DNA from: Apostichopus japonicus
Taxonomy: Eukaryota; Echinodermata; Holothuroidea; Aspidochirotida; Stichopodidae
Assembly (NCBI RefSeq): GCF_037975245.1
Contig: NC_092576.1
Location: forward strand, 44,385,111-44,449,110
DNA length: 64,000 nucleotides
Direction of reading: 5' to 3'
A program made the position numbers and the translations under genes. This document shows, piece by piece, positions 24,601-39,600 of the stretch. Positions within the stretch are counted from its first letter, which is position 1. Each line of letters begins with the position of its first letter. Under the pieces are notes generated by a model that made no database searches, was not told where the DNA came from, and saw nothing but the letters and a program-made list of their open reading frames with translations.

Positions 24601-27600
24601 TTAGCCGCGCGAATTTGATCTCATTTGGAATAAACGATTAGTAATAAGCCACTTGTGATTATTATTTTTTAGTTACCCCGTCTATAATTCATAAACATCT
24701 CGTCAGCCTTTTCTTCTATGAAATAAACGAGTGAATAAATAATAATTTCTTCCATATGGTAGCCTACCACCACACTAAGTCAATGAGGAATCTAGCTAAG
24801 CCTAACCATCTGTTCGCTGAAATTGTGACGCAATTGTTAGATATCCATGGAATACTTTCGTTATTGATGTTATCTTCGACCACATGGTAGCCTAACACCA
24901 CACTAAGTCAATGGGAAATCAGCCTAACCATCGGTTTGCATTTTTTTTTTAAATGACACTTTGCGTAGGATTCGGGTAATAAATTAGGAACCGGGTATTA
25001 TCGCGTCGGGCAGGTACCTTCGTTACTGCTGTTATCTTCGACCACATGGTAGCCTAACACCACACTAAGTCAATGGGAAATCTGCCTAAACGTCGGTTTG
25101 CCATTTTTTTTTTTTTAATTAACCCTTTGCGTAGGCTTCGGGTAATAAATTAGGAACCGGGTAGTATCGCGTCGGGCGGGTACCCGGGTAACCCGTGCAA
25201 ACACTAATTATAACCTTTCTTCACGAATATGCACGAACGCGATGCGATGAACTTGCGGATTGTTTTGGTTTTTCACAAGTTATGTTACAATAACAATAGA
25301 CGTTGAGAGCTCCTAAGATTTTAACCAGCGCGAATAATGTAGCAGTCTAATGTGATACTACTGCTCATATATGTATTGATTACGTCTATGTGCTTCATGG
25401 AGGTCCTTCACTTTCATTGTTATAGCCTCTCTATAAATAAGAATATTGAAGCACTGTGAATATACGTATAACAGGGGGCTTTCTTTTTAAATATACAATA
25501 CGTTGGGTCTAGGCTCTACACGGTACACCCATTCAGCCCATTTGCCCTCCCTCCCCCCCCCCCCCCATTTTGGCATGTTCAGCAAATAACGATAACACAA
25601 ATCTAGCAATTAATTTACAACTAAATTATCCATACGGCTTCTCTTCAGCATATGTAAGTTACGGCTATCATCACATTGCCCCTGCGTGCTTTCATATCTC
25701 TACTTACATGAATAAAACAATGAATAGACCAGACCCTATAAAGTAACGCAATGTCCCATTAGCCTTACAAAGTATTGTTACCGAATGTTTGTTTCTAATT
25801 TACGCTTCTTTATTTTATTGTTTTTTTTTTAATGGGAGGGGAGCAAGGGGATGTGGCATTTCCGGCAATCTGGGAGGTATAGTTGGCAACAATGTTCTTG
25901 ATACGTTACGCGTAAACCGATGGTGGCGCTTCGCGTAGATGGTGTCACCATGGCATCTTTTGGGAAATGACCCACTCACAAAAAATATCTCTTAAAACAA
26001 CCCTGGTATATACGCACAATAGAGCATCACCAACATTTGGACGATACATATTTATCGCTGTTCCTCAACTGCCCCTTCCCCTCCCCCTTCGTAGGGCGTC
26101 TACCCAACTTGCTTAGGCACTGAAAGAATGTCGTATCATTTTTACAGGAGTCTTAACAGAGTCATAGCTGGAAGTGGGGGTGGAGAGGGGGGGGGCGGGC
26201 GGACGGGAGGAAGAGAATAAAGGAATCTTGGTTGGTATATCTTCCAAAATAAAGCTAATTTCGATTACTCAAGAATTAACGTATATGGCAGTAATGTTTT
26301 AACTCTCAACTCGTTAGCACTTAATTATAAGTTACATATTTAATGTTCCGCAAGATTATGTAATGTTACAACCTACTAACAAACACACGAAGAAGCAATC
26401 CATAAAACTGCAGATGAACCTTCATTACGTCATCATCTTTCTACATCATCACATTACGCGTGTTTGTGAGTCGATTCACCCATTGACACTGCTCGCGTTA
26501 CTACTATACTATCAAGCAGGGGTGGCGATTTGTTTCAAATATTGGGAGGGGGGGGGGGGCATTTGCTTGGGTGCAGGCGCGTAGCAACTACATCCCCAAA
26601 ATTGTTCGTGCTTCGTGTTTTTTTGTTTACATACCAAATTTCAATACAAATGCGGATAACGGTAGGGACACGTATCTGTTCTCTGATACTATCTAAGCGG
26701 AGCGCGGCCTTGATCGCGCGTAGCGTACACGATTTTTTTGGCAAATATACCTCCCAGATCCCCGGAAATAACGCTTCCAGACCCAATAATACTCCAAAAC
26801 CTCCTTAAATGTGAGATCTCATGGTTTAGAAATTTAAGTTGGGGGAAAGACATGGGCGTCTGCAGAAAAAGAAGAAAAAAAAAACAGGGGACAAATAATC
26901 CAAGTAGACTTTTGTATACGATGGGTCTGGGTCCTCTCCCAGCAAACAATTATAGACTGTCGCTAATGCGATTTTCTTCACAAATTTAACAACTGTGGAT
27001 AAGTGTTAAGTGAGAACTGCTTCATGTCATTTGCGCAATGCTGGATCAAACTGAGCCAAAGTTCAATACAGGGAAATTTGCAATGCAGCGTTTGGCCAGA
27101 GAAATTGGTGGGGACACGGTATATCATATCCCCACCACTGAAAAAGTTGGTGGGGACGCGTCCCGCTGTCTCCACCAGGATCTGCGCCCATGGTACTTCT
27201 AGCTAATTCATTTCGAAAATAAGTAAAAAATATACTCTCGGTGAAAGTCTGTGTCGTTTCTGGTGATATTTAGTGACAAATTGTGACACGGTTAGACATG
27301 CGCGTAGCAAGGAATTTGCCGCCAAGGGAGTTGCCCGCGACACGGACGTGTATTACTTGTGTACTTAGCACTTCGTAATACCTACGTCCGCCGACGTTCA
27401 CCTGTAGAAATGCCATTTCTGCGTAAGATTTCTACGATATGAATAATCAATCACCTTGTGACCTCACGTCAATTACCCACTACCTGACGAGAAAAAGCTG
27501 TCATGGTACTGAATATTAATGAGATCAACTCGGCAGTGGGCGGAGTCGCTTGCCGTTGTACATCTAATTATAGTATATGCTGCGTATATTTTTATCATTT

Positions 27601-30600
27601 ATTACACTTTAATGAGAATTGTGTAGGGGAATACATGACGAATATGATTTTTTCTGATATATTTTGAGTCTCACAATTTTCTGGTATTTGTTCGAATTAG
27701 TACTAGATTATATTCAACGCACTAGAGTTGTGTCCGAGCTCCGCCCATTCTGATACCTGTATTCATTTTCCGAACCAATGAACTGTTGGTCGAGTCTATT
27801 AGCGACACAGGGTCATAAATCGGAAAGTTGTAAACAACTACAGATGTCGAATGCGGAGCATTCACATCGGTTGCACAGATAACCAAGGGAGGGGCTAAGC
27901 TTGTAGACAAGCTATGTAAGCGTGGGGCCACCCTGAGTTGGCGTGAAGCGTAAAAGAAAATTTTGGCCGAAAATGCCTTTCAGATCGCTGAAAATGGCAC
28001 TTCCCAGGCCTTGTAAGTTGCATCTGAGCATTTTCTATTTTGAAATTACTAGCAATATCATAAAAAAAAATATGCTCTTATAGCCACAAAAAATACATGC
28101 CACCAAATATTGGGGGGGGGTATTCCATACTATATCCCCACCTAAAATATTGGGGGGACATGTCCACCCGCTCCCCCCCCCCCCCCCCTCTATATATGCC
28201 ATGGTAAATGCATTCAGTTCTTGGTGGACTATGAACATATCTTTAAAAAGAACAGTTGTTTTTTTGCCGGTTTATACTATATTTTATATAATAGTTGTAT
28301 GATATATAACTGTGGGGGGGGGGGGGCTGGAGAGTTGCTTTATCCAAATCAAGTATAAGTAGGTGACCTTACATAAATACTTAATTAGAACTAATCGAAT
28401 AACGTTGCGTATCTTTGTATCGTCAAGATATTAGCATAACATGGTCGATACTACTTTTTTAAGTTGATACCTCACATCGACAAGTTGTCTTTATTTTCAT
28501 TCATATTGTCAGCTTTCATGCATGTTAAGCTCTAATCTCAGAAATCAATCAGTTTGTTCTGCTCTGTTTTGTAGACGTGTAATTTAATATTCTATTTATT
28601 TTATCGTCTAGACTACTGTCATATCTTATGTAAAGATACGAGCAATCTCATTGGAAAATGACATAATCCAGAAGTACCTATACAAAATCAGTACATAATT
28701 AGAAGGTGTATGCAACGCAAATACACATCTCTTCTATTATTAGCAATGTGCAGCGCGCGTATATTTTAGGAGTGTTGGTTTTTCCAGCAATTTTATGTTT
28801 TTGTTTAACAATCTGAATGCATAGAATGTTTAGACGATAGATAGAGTGTGGTCCCTTAACGCAAAGTGTTACTATAAGAAAAACGCTGTGTGACGTTTAA
28901 GAAAAACAGGGGTGGGTGTCGGGGGGGGGGTGGGGGGTACCTCAGTAGTAGTGAACCTATTCCCTGGCAGAATACAAAAGTCCGCCGACTGAACCATATT
29001 CCCCAATAGATTAAGATCGTTTTTGATATAATAATAGGCCTAAGAGAATCATTGAGACATACTGCTAAACCAGTAGGAATGCCCGTGACTACCTTGCTTG
29101 GAAAAATAATGTCGCAATTTAAGGACGTTAACATTAAACATTTCGAGGAAGCAATAAACCTTGCGCAAGATCGTGATACGTGTCGGAGGTTGATCACTGA
29201 GCATGTCGGATAGACGAGACTCAACTCACTGCTACTACTTCTAATGAAATCGTATATGATGTTAGTAGTTAGTATCGTTTTCTTCCAAACATCGTGTGGC
29301 TAACATTATAATAAAATAGGGACAGATTTAGTACTTTTCAAAATGACCTTCAGAACAACATATCATTGACGTATCCAGATACCGAAGCTGCAGTCGTTTA
29401 GTCACGTGACGTATTACCGCGCGATTGACAGGTCATGAACAAAGAATACAATGAGCTTGATATACAGTGTACATCGTTATATAGAGATTATAATGAAAGA
29501 AAAGTGAACATTCACTAGTAGGTCTGTACACATATGTCATATGCCAGATATACACAGTGTGTGTAGAAACAGCTTGATCACTGTACGGTGATATATTAGT
29601 AGCATATTGACTCCTAAAAATGGATAAAACTTTTCAGAGTATGGTGAGGCAGTCGTATCTGGATGGATTAATTTGTGTGATTAAGCGTGTATTAGAGAAA
29701 GGCCTAGAATATTGTAGGTCACAGCTACTAGTCTATGCTCTTTAAACTTTGGTTTGCTTTTCTAACTATAGACGCACGGCGGGGCGGGCGAAGGGGGGGG
29801 GGGTAGTTGGTACTGTAAAAGATGAATAAAAATAAAGGTACGGACTATTTGGTAAAGAAGATCCGATACATAAGTAACGAAATGAGATGATATCAAGAAA
29901 TGACGTTGAAGAAATGTTAACATACCAGCGGGAGGGGGGGGGGGTCATCTACAAGTGGAACATGGTAGGGTTAGAGTACTGTGAGGTAGGGAGGGGGCTG
30001 TGGAAACCACTTATAATTGCAAAGGAAAGAATGGGGTAAAGGAAGTAATATCAGGGTCTAGTGAGGGAGTAGTTATAGGGTGGAGGGTATAAGGTTAGGT
30101 GCGGTGGATGTGTACATGCTTTATTAACGTAGCTCGGGTCCGTTGTTATAACTTGTGTTGGAGGGAATATGCTAGTTACTATGAAAAGATTTATTTCCGT
30201 CTTAAATAAACCATGTATTGTCCAATCTAAAGCCAATAAGGAACTTAACTTATCTTTCTTAAGACTTTGGGGCTCAAGTATAGACGCCTGATGTATACCG
30301 CTCACTATATTATAATACCCTGGCTTAAAATCACTGATTTGGACACACTGTTTTCTGTTGGACAAATAACTAGTTAGCCAGTCATGAAAAATTACCGAAT
30401 TCCAAAATATTTCATTTTTTAAAGTAATAAACAATATATAATTGTGTCAATAGCTTTCTCAGATCAATGATTGAACCATCAGTAATTGATGTTTATATGA
30501 TCTAGTGACATAGTGATGTTTTCCAGTAATTTTAATAATGTCATAGATGTAGACCGTCCAGGCCTGAAATCTTACAGACTCTCAGAAAAGGCTTGGTGCT

Positions 30601-33600
30601 TGACAGGAAAGCTATCTAGACTTGTTTCAAACAACTTTTGAAGTACTTTGGGTAACAACGGTAGTAAAGGGGTATTATCAATAATTTTCTATTACAAATA
30701 CTGAAATCGCCTCAACTCACCCAACCCCCCCCCCCCCGACTGTGATACCCATGAAAGCCCACAACTTCATTCACAATGTGATGTTTGTTGCTGGTAATTC
30801 CGGTCACAGTACTTAAAGTGAACAGCTTAATCACAGCCAGTAACTCCTGGGATTGGTTTGTTTGTTTTGTGAATTTCCTAGTTCTTAACTAGTATAAAAA
30901 TTAAACATTTACTAATTTTTAGTGCATATGAAAACAAATTATAAAATAAGTATGTATAATAACTGTCAAATGTTTTACAGATTGATCACAATTTGATCTT
31001 TTTTTTTTCATTTTCCCTATACACTTGTTTCCCTTTAGTTTCCTTTCTAATTAATTTCATGCATCCCTTATATTTTCTCTTTATCCTTTCTTATATAATT
31101 ATTTGTTTCTCAAAAGGAAGAAAAACAACAATAAACAAATTTAACTTAAAAAATAGAAATATCTTCACAATTTAGAGTCAATATCATGCATGGCCTTCCA
31201 AAGATTTAAAACCAGACAGTGTCTAGACGTGACGTATTTATTGCAATCTCCAGGTACTTGTTTGTCAGTAAATTCCAGGTGTTATTATAAAGCACGCGCG
31301 CGTCTCTTATATTGAACACAACTTCTTTTCATTGGAAGGCGCGCGCGTCTATTCCATTGAATACAACTTCTTTCATTGTATTGTTCAAGTATTTGATTGA
31401 CAGGTGTTGAACAAAAGAAAATGTTAAACTATTGAGGAGTCAGTACAGTCAGTGTACATCTTTAGTTAGAAAAAAAAAATGATGAAATAAGTGCAATAGA
31501 CTTTTACTATAAAATAAAATGTGTTCTGAGTAGAAAAGAGTGGATTTTTTTTTAACGCACAAATGTATGATATAAATGTGTACAGTATTGGGTATATATG
31601 ACAGGTTAGATTTTACAAATGGGAATATGGTGACAACAACACACTGTAGAGTATATAGAGATAACATAAGGGCTATTGGCCTTGTAGGTTTTGGAGGGAG
31701 GGTGCATTGGGGAGTGGGGTGGGGGAGGGTGGTGGGTTGGGAAAATGGGGGGGGGTTGTTTGGAAGACAGAAGAATACTGCAATGTTAGTAAGGATCTAC
31801 ATTAAAATCTTTGAGATTATTCTTTAAACAGATCTATGTACTGTGTTTGTTTCTATATATTAGTATATTCTGCACACAATGAGAACAGAAGAGAAAAACT
31901 ATATACGTGATATTGAGTGTTATTTACAGTTATACTGTTTTAATGGTCTCTACTGTGTGGGGATTGACTGTACTGTTATGTGGGTTAATAATATGCATAT
32001 ATCAAGAGTTGTCGGTCATGGCAGTGGGGGGGGGGGTGTGTGCAAGGGTTGGAGGGGAGGAGGTGACGACAGGTTGATCAGAAGAGGCGAACAATAATAG
32101 TATGACAGGAGACTTTGCTGAGTAGTCGTGTGTGCGTGTGTGTGTGTGTGTGGGGGGGGGTTAGCGTGTGTGTGTGTGGGGGGTAGTGTGGCGGGTTGGG
32201 GGGCAGGGGTGTTGTTAACAAGTTAAGTTCCCAAGTGTTTACAAACATAGATTAACGAAATGGGGTAGGTGGTCTGCCATAGTTTGGTTGTGGGGGTGGG
32301 GATTGCGGAGGGGGCTAGGGGTTGATTAGGGAAAGCTTAGGGTAGTACAGTTGAGAGAGGTGCCATATTAATAGATGCGGCCAATTACAATATTTAATTT
32401 ATACCACTGTCTTGTTTTTACTTTAATATAAATGTTCATTAATTATCCATTCATTTATAAACTAATTAAATAAAATTTTCTCCTGATAAAGAAAAGAGGA
32501 AAGTAATTACCTTTAGTGTGATAAACTTTATTTTTTTTTTCTTTCTAGTTTATCTCCTTATCATTTTTCTGTTAATCTAACTCATCAAAGTTTGTGTTTA
32601 TTTATTTTGGTTAGATTTTGGCAAAACGTATATTTTCATACTCTAAGATGATGATAACTTGCCTTATTTATTCCTTATATCTTGGTGTAATTACATTCTA
32701 CTTGTTTGTTATTGTTTCAATGAGATGTATTATTTGTTTACATTTAAGCTAGCGACTCCTATCTCCTGATTTCAATGCATTTCATTTTGTTGAAGAATTA
32801 ATTGTTAACAATTATGTTTTTCTGTCTCTATGTTGTCCCTATTTTACTCTCCCATTAATCATATTCCTTACCTGATGACTGTTCTTTCATTGTTAGTTTA
32901 TTTCTTTATTCAATTTCTTCTTCATTTGTTTTGTTTTACTTCTACAATTATCTAAACCTATCAATACAACCCTTCAGTAATTATTAAATATTTACTATAT
33001 TAACGATTCCTATCTTTTTTACATCTTTAATATTAATGAGTTATTTGATTAATTACTAATATTATTTACATATTTATTAATTATACTTACTGCAGTTCCT
33101 TGAATCTTTGAGAGTGTTGTACATAGTTGAATATTCCATTAACTTCATGTTTATTCATTTCTCTCCCTTTCTCTGTCTGTATGGTCATCCTCTCTATTGA
33201 TGTTATGATTGGTAGAGAGAGACCAGAGGAGAGGATAATGTTCCCATCTTCATCAATCTTACTAAAGGACAAGTTTAGATACACCTCGAATATGGGAATC
33301 TGAAGAAAGAAAAATAATAAATATAATTAATATCATCATGCTTGTTTACAGGATAAATACTTGAAAATAATACCATCATAATTAATTTAGGAAGATTAAG
33401 TTTATTGTTGTTTTCATTTCATACTAATCAAATAATAATTTGTTTATTTTATTAATTATATTTTTATAGTTTTGTTAATTATTAATTAACAATAATAATT
33501 AATTAATAATTAGTGGTTTGAATTTGTAAAAATTGGATGATTTTATCTGTAAAGTTTGTTTTATCTTCGCTTTATCTTTGTTTTTATTGCAAGATGTTAA

Positions 33601-36600
33601 GGGTAAACAAGAGGGTTAGGTTTATTACAGAGATCAGTTATTGTTATTTCTGTAGAATGAATTAAAGGTGTGTAAGAGGGGTAAGGGATGGACGGTACAA
33701 GGGATGTTAGGGGTGTAGGGAGGTGTGTGTTATGGTAAGGAAGGGTGTGTTAAGGTTAAGTTATATTTTGTTGGGTTATTAGGAGGATGTATTAGTGCGG
33801 GGGGAGGGGGCGTGAATATGGTTTACCCTCGTAAATGTTATGTTGTTATTATCAAAGCGTGTGCCTGGGGTGAGTGATAACAGGACTGATGGGTAACGTA
33901 CTGGGTAGGGACGGGTGTGGTAGGGCTAAGGAGGGGTGCTTTAGGGTGGTGGAGCATGCATACGGCATAAACATATCTGATGTAATTTGTGTTTGAAGGG
34001 TGATGAGAGGGGTGGACATGAGCCGGAACTGATATGTATTATTTAATTTATGTAATTTGTGATGGGAAGATCTGATTGAGGAAGGGTGTGTTAAGGTTAA
34101 GTTATATTTGGTCGGGGTAATAGGAGGGTGTCTTGGTGCGGGGGAGGGCCAGGATATGGTTTACCCTCGTGAATGTTATGTTGTTGTTGTCAAAGCGTGT
34201 GCTATGGGTGAGTGATAAATGGACCGATGGGTGTCGCACTGGGTAGGAATGGGTGTGGTAGTGGTAATTAAGGGGTGCGTTATGATGGGGGAGCATGCCG
34301 ACCGCTTATACATAATTGATGTAATTTATGTTTTATTGGTGGGGGGGGGGGTGACATGAGCCGGAACTAATATGTATTATTTAATTTATGTAGTTTTTGA
34401 TGGGAAGATCAGGTTGAGGTGGGGTTTGTATTTCAGTGAACTGTTAATTATTGTACACTTCATATTTAGGTATCAGTTTGTTATTGAGGTTTTCTACTAC
34501 TTAGGTATGTTTATCAATCACTTCATCTATTTCTGGTTTAATTTAAATGTAAAGTTAAACAAAAGAAAAATATTCGTCCGAATCTGTAAAACAGGAATCA
34601 ATTCATTGACCCTTTCTGTCTTCTGTCTTAAATTATTATTTTATACTTCAGTTTCTGGGAAGACTTTGAAAGATAAAATTAATTGAGGTAAGAAGAACAA
34701 GAAGTATTGCTGGATTAAAACCTTGAAAAGAGCTTAATAATGATTATTTATTTATTATCCTACTTGGAAACGGAATTTAATAAATATTATTAATTTGTGT
34801 ATTATGCTACACACACTCTCCAGTAGTTTATTATTTTATTTATATTTATTGTTTTTATTTATGATTCTGTCTTATCTTAAGCTTAGAAATATTATATCAA
34901 TTTGAACCTGTATATACTTGTTCTAATTTTAACAATTTAATATTTAATAATGAAAGCGGTCTAATATCTTATTAAGACATCAAACGATTTTATCTAATAT
35001 TAATTTGTATTGATTGATGTATTTATTCAATATATTCCTTTATGTTTTACTTACGTCATGCTTGGATGCTTCCACCAGGAACTCTATGACTGACCTCTGT
35101 ACAGACTCACTGGTGTCTCTGCGGATGACCAAACCATCTGAACACATCACTGTAATAGTCTGGATGTCATCGGGCTATTGAAAGGAATAAATAGTAATTA
35201 TTAAATAGAATAATATTAATGTAAAATTGAGGCGTTAAGGAGACAATGAAATTTGGTGTTAATAGCGGAGATTAATAAATTGATTAAATCAGCAGATAAT
35301 TGAAACAAAGTTTACAATTAGTTCAATATTTCTGTTTGAATTTGTATGATTTACTTCCTGCACAGTGAAGCAAAGTACGATAACAGTTGAGTGATTATTC
35401 TAATTTAATCAGATTAAAAGAAACTCAAAGAAAAACAAAGAAGTATATTAAAGAACAAGCAACATGATGACTTAACACGACTTCTACCGAGATACATTTC
35501 CTGGAATAATGAAATTAATCAGATCCAAATAAATGTATAAAGAGTTAAGAGCAAGATATTGAGAACAAGGAATGTGGAATATTGTTTTCTTTCCTGTAAG
35601 AATCATATCGTCTGTCACCGGAATATTCCATATACCAGAAGACAATATATGTTTATAACTCTCAAGGATGCTGGCATTTTATGATTACCTTTGGAAAAAT
35701 GATCAACATCTCTAACCACTCACTGTTATGCATGTTACTAATAATAACAGTATCACAGGGAAATGTGAAAGCAACTAACATTATTATTACTTAAAATTAC
35801 CAAATATTACAAACCTTCGTCCATGTACCAGTTGATAGATGAAGCAATCTGGCTTCACTGGATGATATGACTGTAAAAATATATGAAATATATAACATCA
35901 ATAAATTATCATGGAAATAAATGACAAATCTAAACATTACATAAGATTCAATATTACTTTGTTTCACATACTTACAATGTTTACAGTCAGTAATGTCCCT
36001 GTACCAGAGGGGTCGAATATCATTTCTCTCTACTAATTAATTAATAAAAAAGTACTAGAAATTAAGTCACTAGTAATCCAACCAATAATTATATTCTCTT
36101 AGATACCTAACAATTCCTGCTTACTTCACAGTCCTTATTTTATAGGGTAACAATAATATATTAAGTAACTCAAAACAATAAATCTCTTAGATATACTTTT
36201 AATATGTGACTTGATAGAAAGCTCTTTTAAATCAGCTTAAGGAACATCAACGAAGGAACTTTTAGGAAGTTCAACCCCTCCCCCCCCCCATCCACCCTAC
36301 ACCCACACAGGACTACTTTCCTCTCTTGTCACAAATATGTGAAACGTTACATTGAAAGCAATCTACTTTATCAATAATTCTTTTAATTCTTATGTAAACA
36401 TCGTACCTTTAATATTCCTTGATCTTGATTCTTTTGGTATGATGTCTGGATTGATCGATGACGGCAGTTTACAGTTATCAAGCCTTCAAAGGTAAAGAAA
36501 ATATATAAAAAAAGGAAAGTAAATATTTAATATTTATAAAATAAATAAAAATCTGATGTCATCACTGTAATAAATTACATTAAGGTCAATTATGGTAAAA

Positions 36601-39600
36601 CAGCTGTTGACAAGTTATAAGTATCAGCCACTAGTTATGATGGTCAAACAACCCTTCCACCACCCCTCCTTACACCCCCCCCATTAACATTTTGATTATT
36701 TGATATTTTTAACTATTTCTATTTATTAATAAATGTTGCACAACTCTTGCAAATATTTTTCAATTTATTACAACTTATACTGTATTTTAAAATACACAAT
36801 AGAAGTTTTCGTTTCCATGTACTTGAAATCTTCCCATCTTTCGTTTCAGTTTTTGAGTAATAATTTATCTTTATAAAGGTTTCTTGTAGTTTTATTTCGT
36901 TTATAAGTTTTAAGGTTATTTGTTTTCCTACTATACTGACCCCCCCCCCCCTCCCCATCCACCAACTCACCTTGTTACATCCTAATGTGTGGAAAAGCCT
37001 AACGATGTGCTGTAAACTGCACAATCAGTAATGAAATAAAATGTTAACATATTTCCCAGTTTAAAGCGAATTCCAAATATGGCAACATTTCAAACCGTCT
37101 CAACTCAAGACGTGTACATTCAACTAAAATAAAAAATATCACTGCCCAATACCATTACCTTATCCCCTCCTATATACCCCATACGCTAACCCTCTGACTA
37201 CCCATCCTCCCCCTTTTACCCACAAATTATCAGTCAAGGCCTGTCACGATGTTTTTCCCTCACCATAGTTCCTTGAATATTGGTGACTTTATTCCATAGT
37301 TTATTAATCCGATCACTCCTTCCTCTGTAAATTCTTGTTCCAGTCTTCCTTCATTGATGGATATCTTCTCTACTGATGATAGGCTCGATAAACTAAGACC
37401 GGACTCAAGTCTGATATCTTCACCATTAAATCCCCTGAAGGACCATTCTAGGTATAGATGAGATATTGGAATCTGATGAATAGGAAAGAAAGATCACAGT
37501 TAACTTATCTTATAGTTCATCCATGATGGATAAATACACAGGACGATTATCCAAAGTATGCAAGTATGCAAAACGCATACAAAATCTATAAAATCAATCA
37601 TTAATTCTACACAGAATTGTCTGTGATTTCATATATTTTCAATTTTCATAATATTGGGAACTTTATTTCATTTAAATTATTAAAAAAAAAGAAGAAGAGT
37701 GGTGCCTTATTAAAACTTGTTGCCAAACGTACCAATAAAAAACCCTGATATAATGATGAATTAATTAAAATAAAATTTGTAAGCTGCCGAAATTCAGCTA
37801 AAAGTAACAACAGTATCTTAAATATTTACATTTTGTCTGTAATATTATATTTAGCACATACATTTGGTATTTCTGTAGTTTTCATAATCTATGCTATTGT
37901 TTCATTCCTGTCAGCCAGTGCATTAATTCCTACAGCATACACTAGCGGAGACTCGACAACGTTCCTGCCGTGAGTGGCCGACTGCAAAGGAGTTTACGTC
38001 CCGCGAGATAGAGCGCTTCTCGATACGTGTGTTTATCGTATAGGCCTATACCCTACTTGCAATCAATTTCGTAATAATAAAAATAGAAATCATTTCTAAT
38101 CATTGTAATTACGCAAGGATAACATAGCCTAGGGCTACATTAATTACGTCGTACATCTGTAAGACTTTCATTCGCCAGCCGACCGACAAAACCAGTAGCG
38201 TATGCAGATAGCCGACCCGGTTTGAAATAACATAGCCAAAGCCTACACAGTATGAACGAAGCCAGCGTAATATCTTATTAAAGTGTAATTTTATAAACTC
38301 ATTTGAGTTTAACTTTCCCATTTAATTTTCCCTACCCCCAAATTTGACACCGTTTACCTGTAATCTTTTGATCTCTCACTTTTGACCTACTGTAAGCCTA
38401 GGTCTCGCCTAGGCCCTAGATCCGTTAGAAGCATCCATCCTTACTGCTACCAACTTTACCTCATTTGTCTATTTAGGCCCACACTCTACAGTATATAATT
38501 TATTTAGGATAACGTTGGAAGCTAATCTTATGACTGAGACAATAATTAAATCAAAATTAAAAGGCTGACGGAGGATATACAGGCTATATAGCCTATATTG
38601 CTATATTCTAAGCTCTTACTTTTCCCGGTAAGAGAATCTTATACTAACCGTAGCTAACGGTTAAAGTAGGCTATAACGTTACATTACGAAGGCTAACACG
38701 TACATTGATAATGAAACACTTGATACCGTGAATGTAACGCGGACACTGTCCGGTAACATGTGCCGTGTTTAAGACGTAGCTTAGGCCTACGCGTGTGAAA
38801 TGTATTTGATCACAAACTGTTTGCTTCTTTTTATTTTCCTTAAAAAACTAAGGTTATTTATTATATTATACCTAGCCTACATTTTTTTTACAACTAACGT
38901 TAGGCTACAACGTCAACCAAGAGGCCTGAGTAAAACGCCAATAATGATTAACGCTGTCTGTGCAAACGAGTAGAAATTTATACTGGCCACTAATACATAT
39001 GTAACGGTCTCAAATAAAACAGAAATAAAAATTGATTCATTCAATTGATGAGCTAGATACATGCTATTATTTTGTCTGGCTAGAAGTTGTCTAACAAACT
39101 GAACACACAAAAGAAAGTTTACCAACACTAACAGATTACCGGATGTCTATGTTTGAGTACACATAGGCCCTAGCCTAGGCCTAATTGTTCTTTTGTGCGT
39201 TCAACAAGCTCATTTTTTAGATCTAATTTCTGGTTTATCATCTAACTGTTTCATGTAATTTCTACTCTGCTGACGTTTCTATATTGTTTTACTTCTTTAG
39301 GCTCCAATTTCAACAAACGTAAGCTAAGTGTCTAGGCCTAGGCTAAAACAGTCATTTCAGAAAGGCAAGGTTACATAAGAAGTAATACCTTCTAAATTCA
39401 TGCAACGACAAATCTTACATAAAAGACAAAATCTCTCAAGCATGCCTAGGCCTATAGTTGTTGACGTTAAATAGGCCTGTAATTACCGTAAGTCAATATA
39501 AGAAAACAGCAGCAAACCATACGCGGTGTAAGTCCATTAGCATTCATATCGTATAATGATAAACATGTATATGTGTACGTGTAACTAGTAACGAACTGAA

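Noticed and set aside
28856-29224. 122-codon minus-strand frame
   Set aside because: It is antisense to the plus-strand LINE C-terminal remnant and passes through a poly-C run.
36971-37016. Regular exon between exons 8 and 9
   Set aside because: Inclusion shifts the frame and gives an immediate stop in exon 9, while direct joining of exons 8 and 9 restores the LRR-like strand. It is kept only as a possible poison exon.
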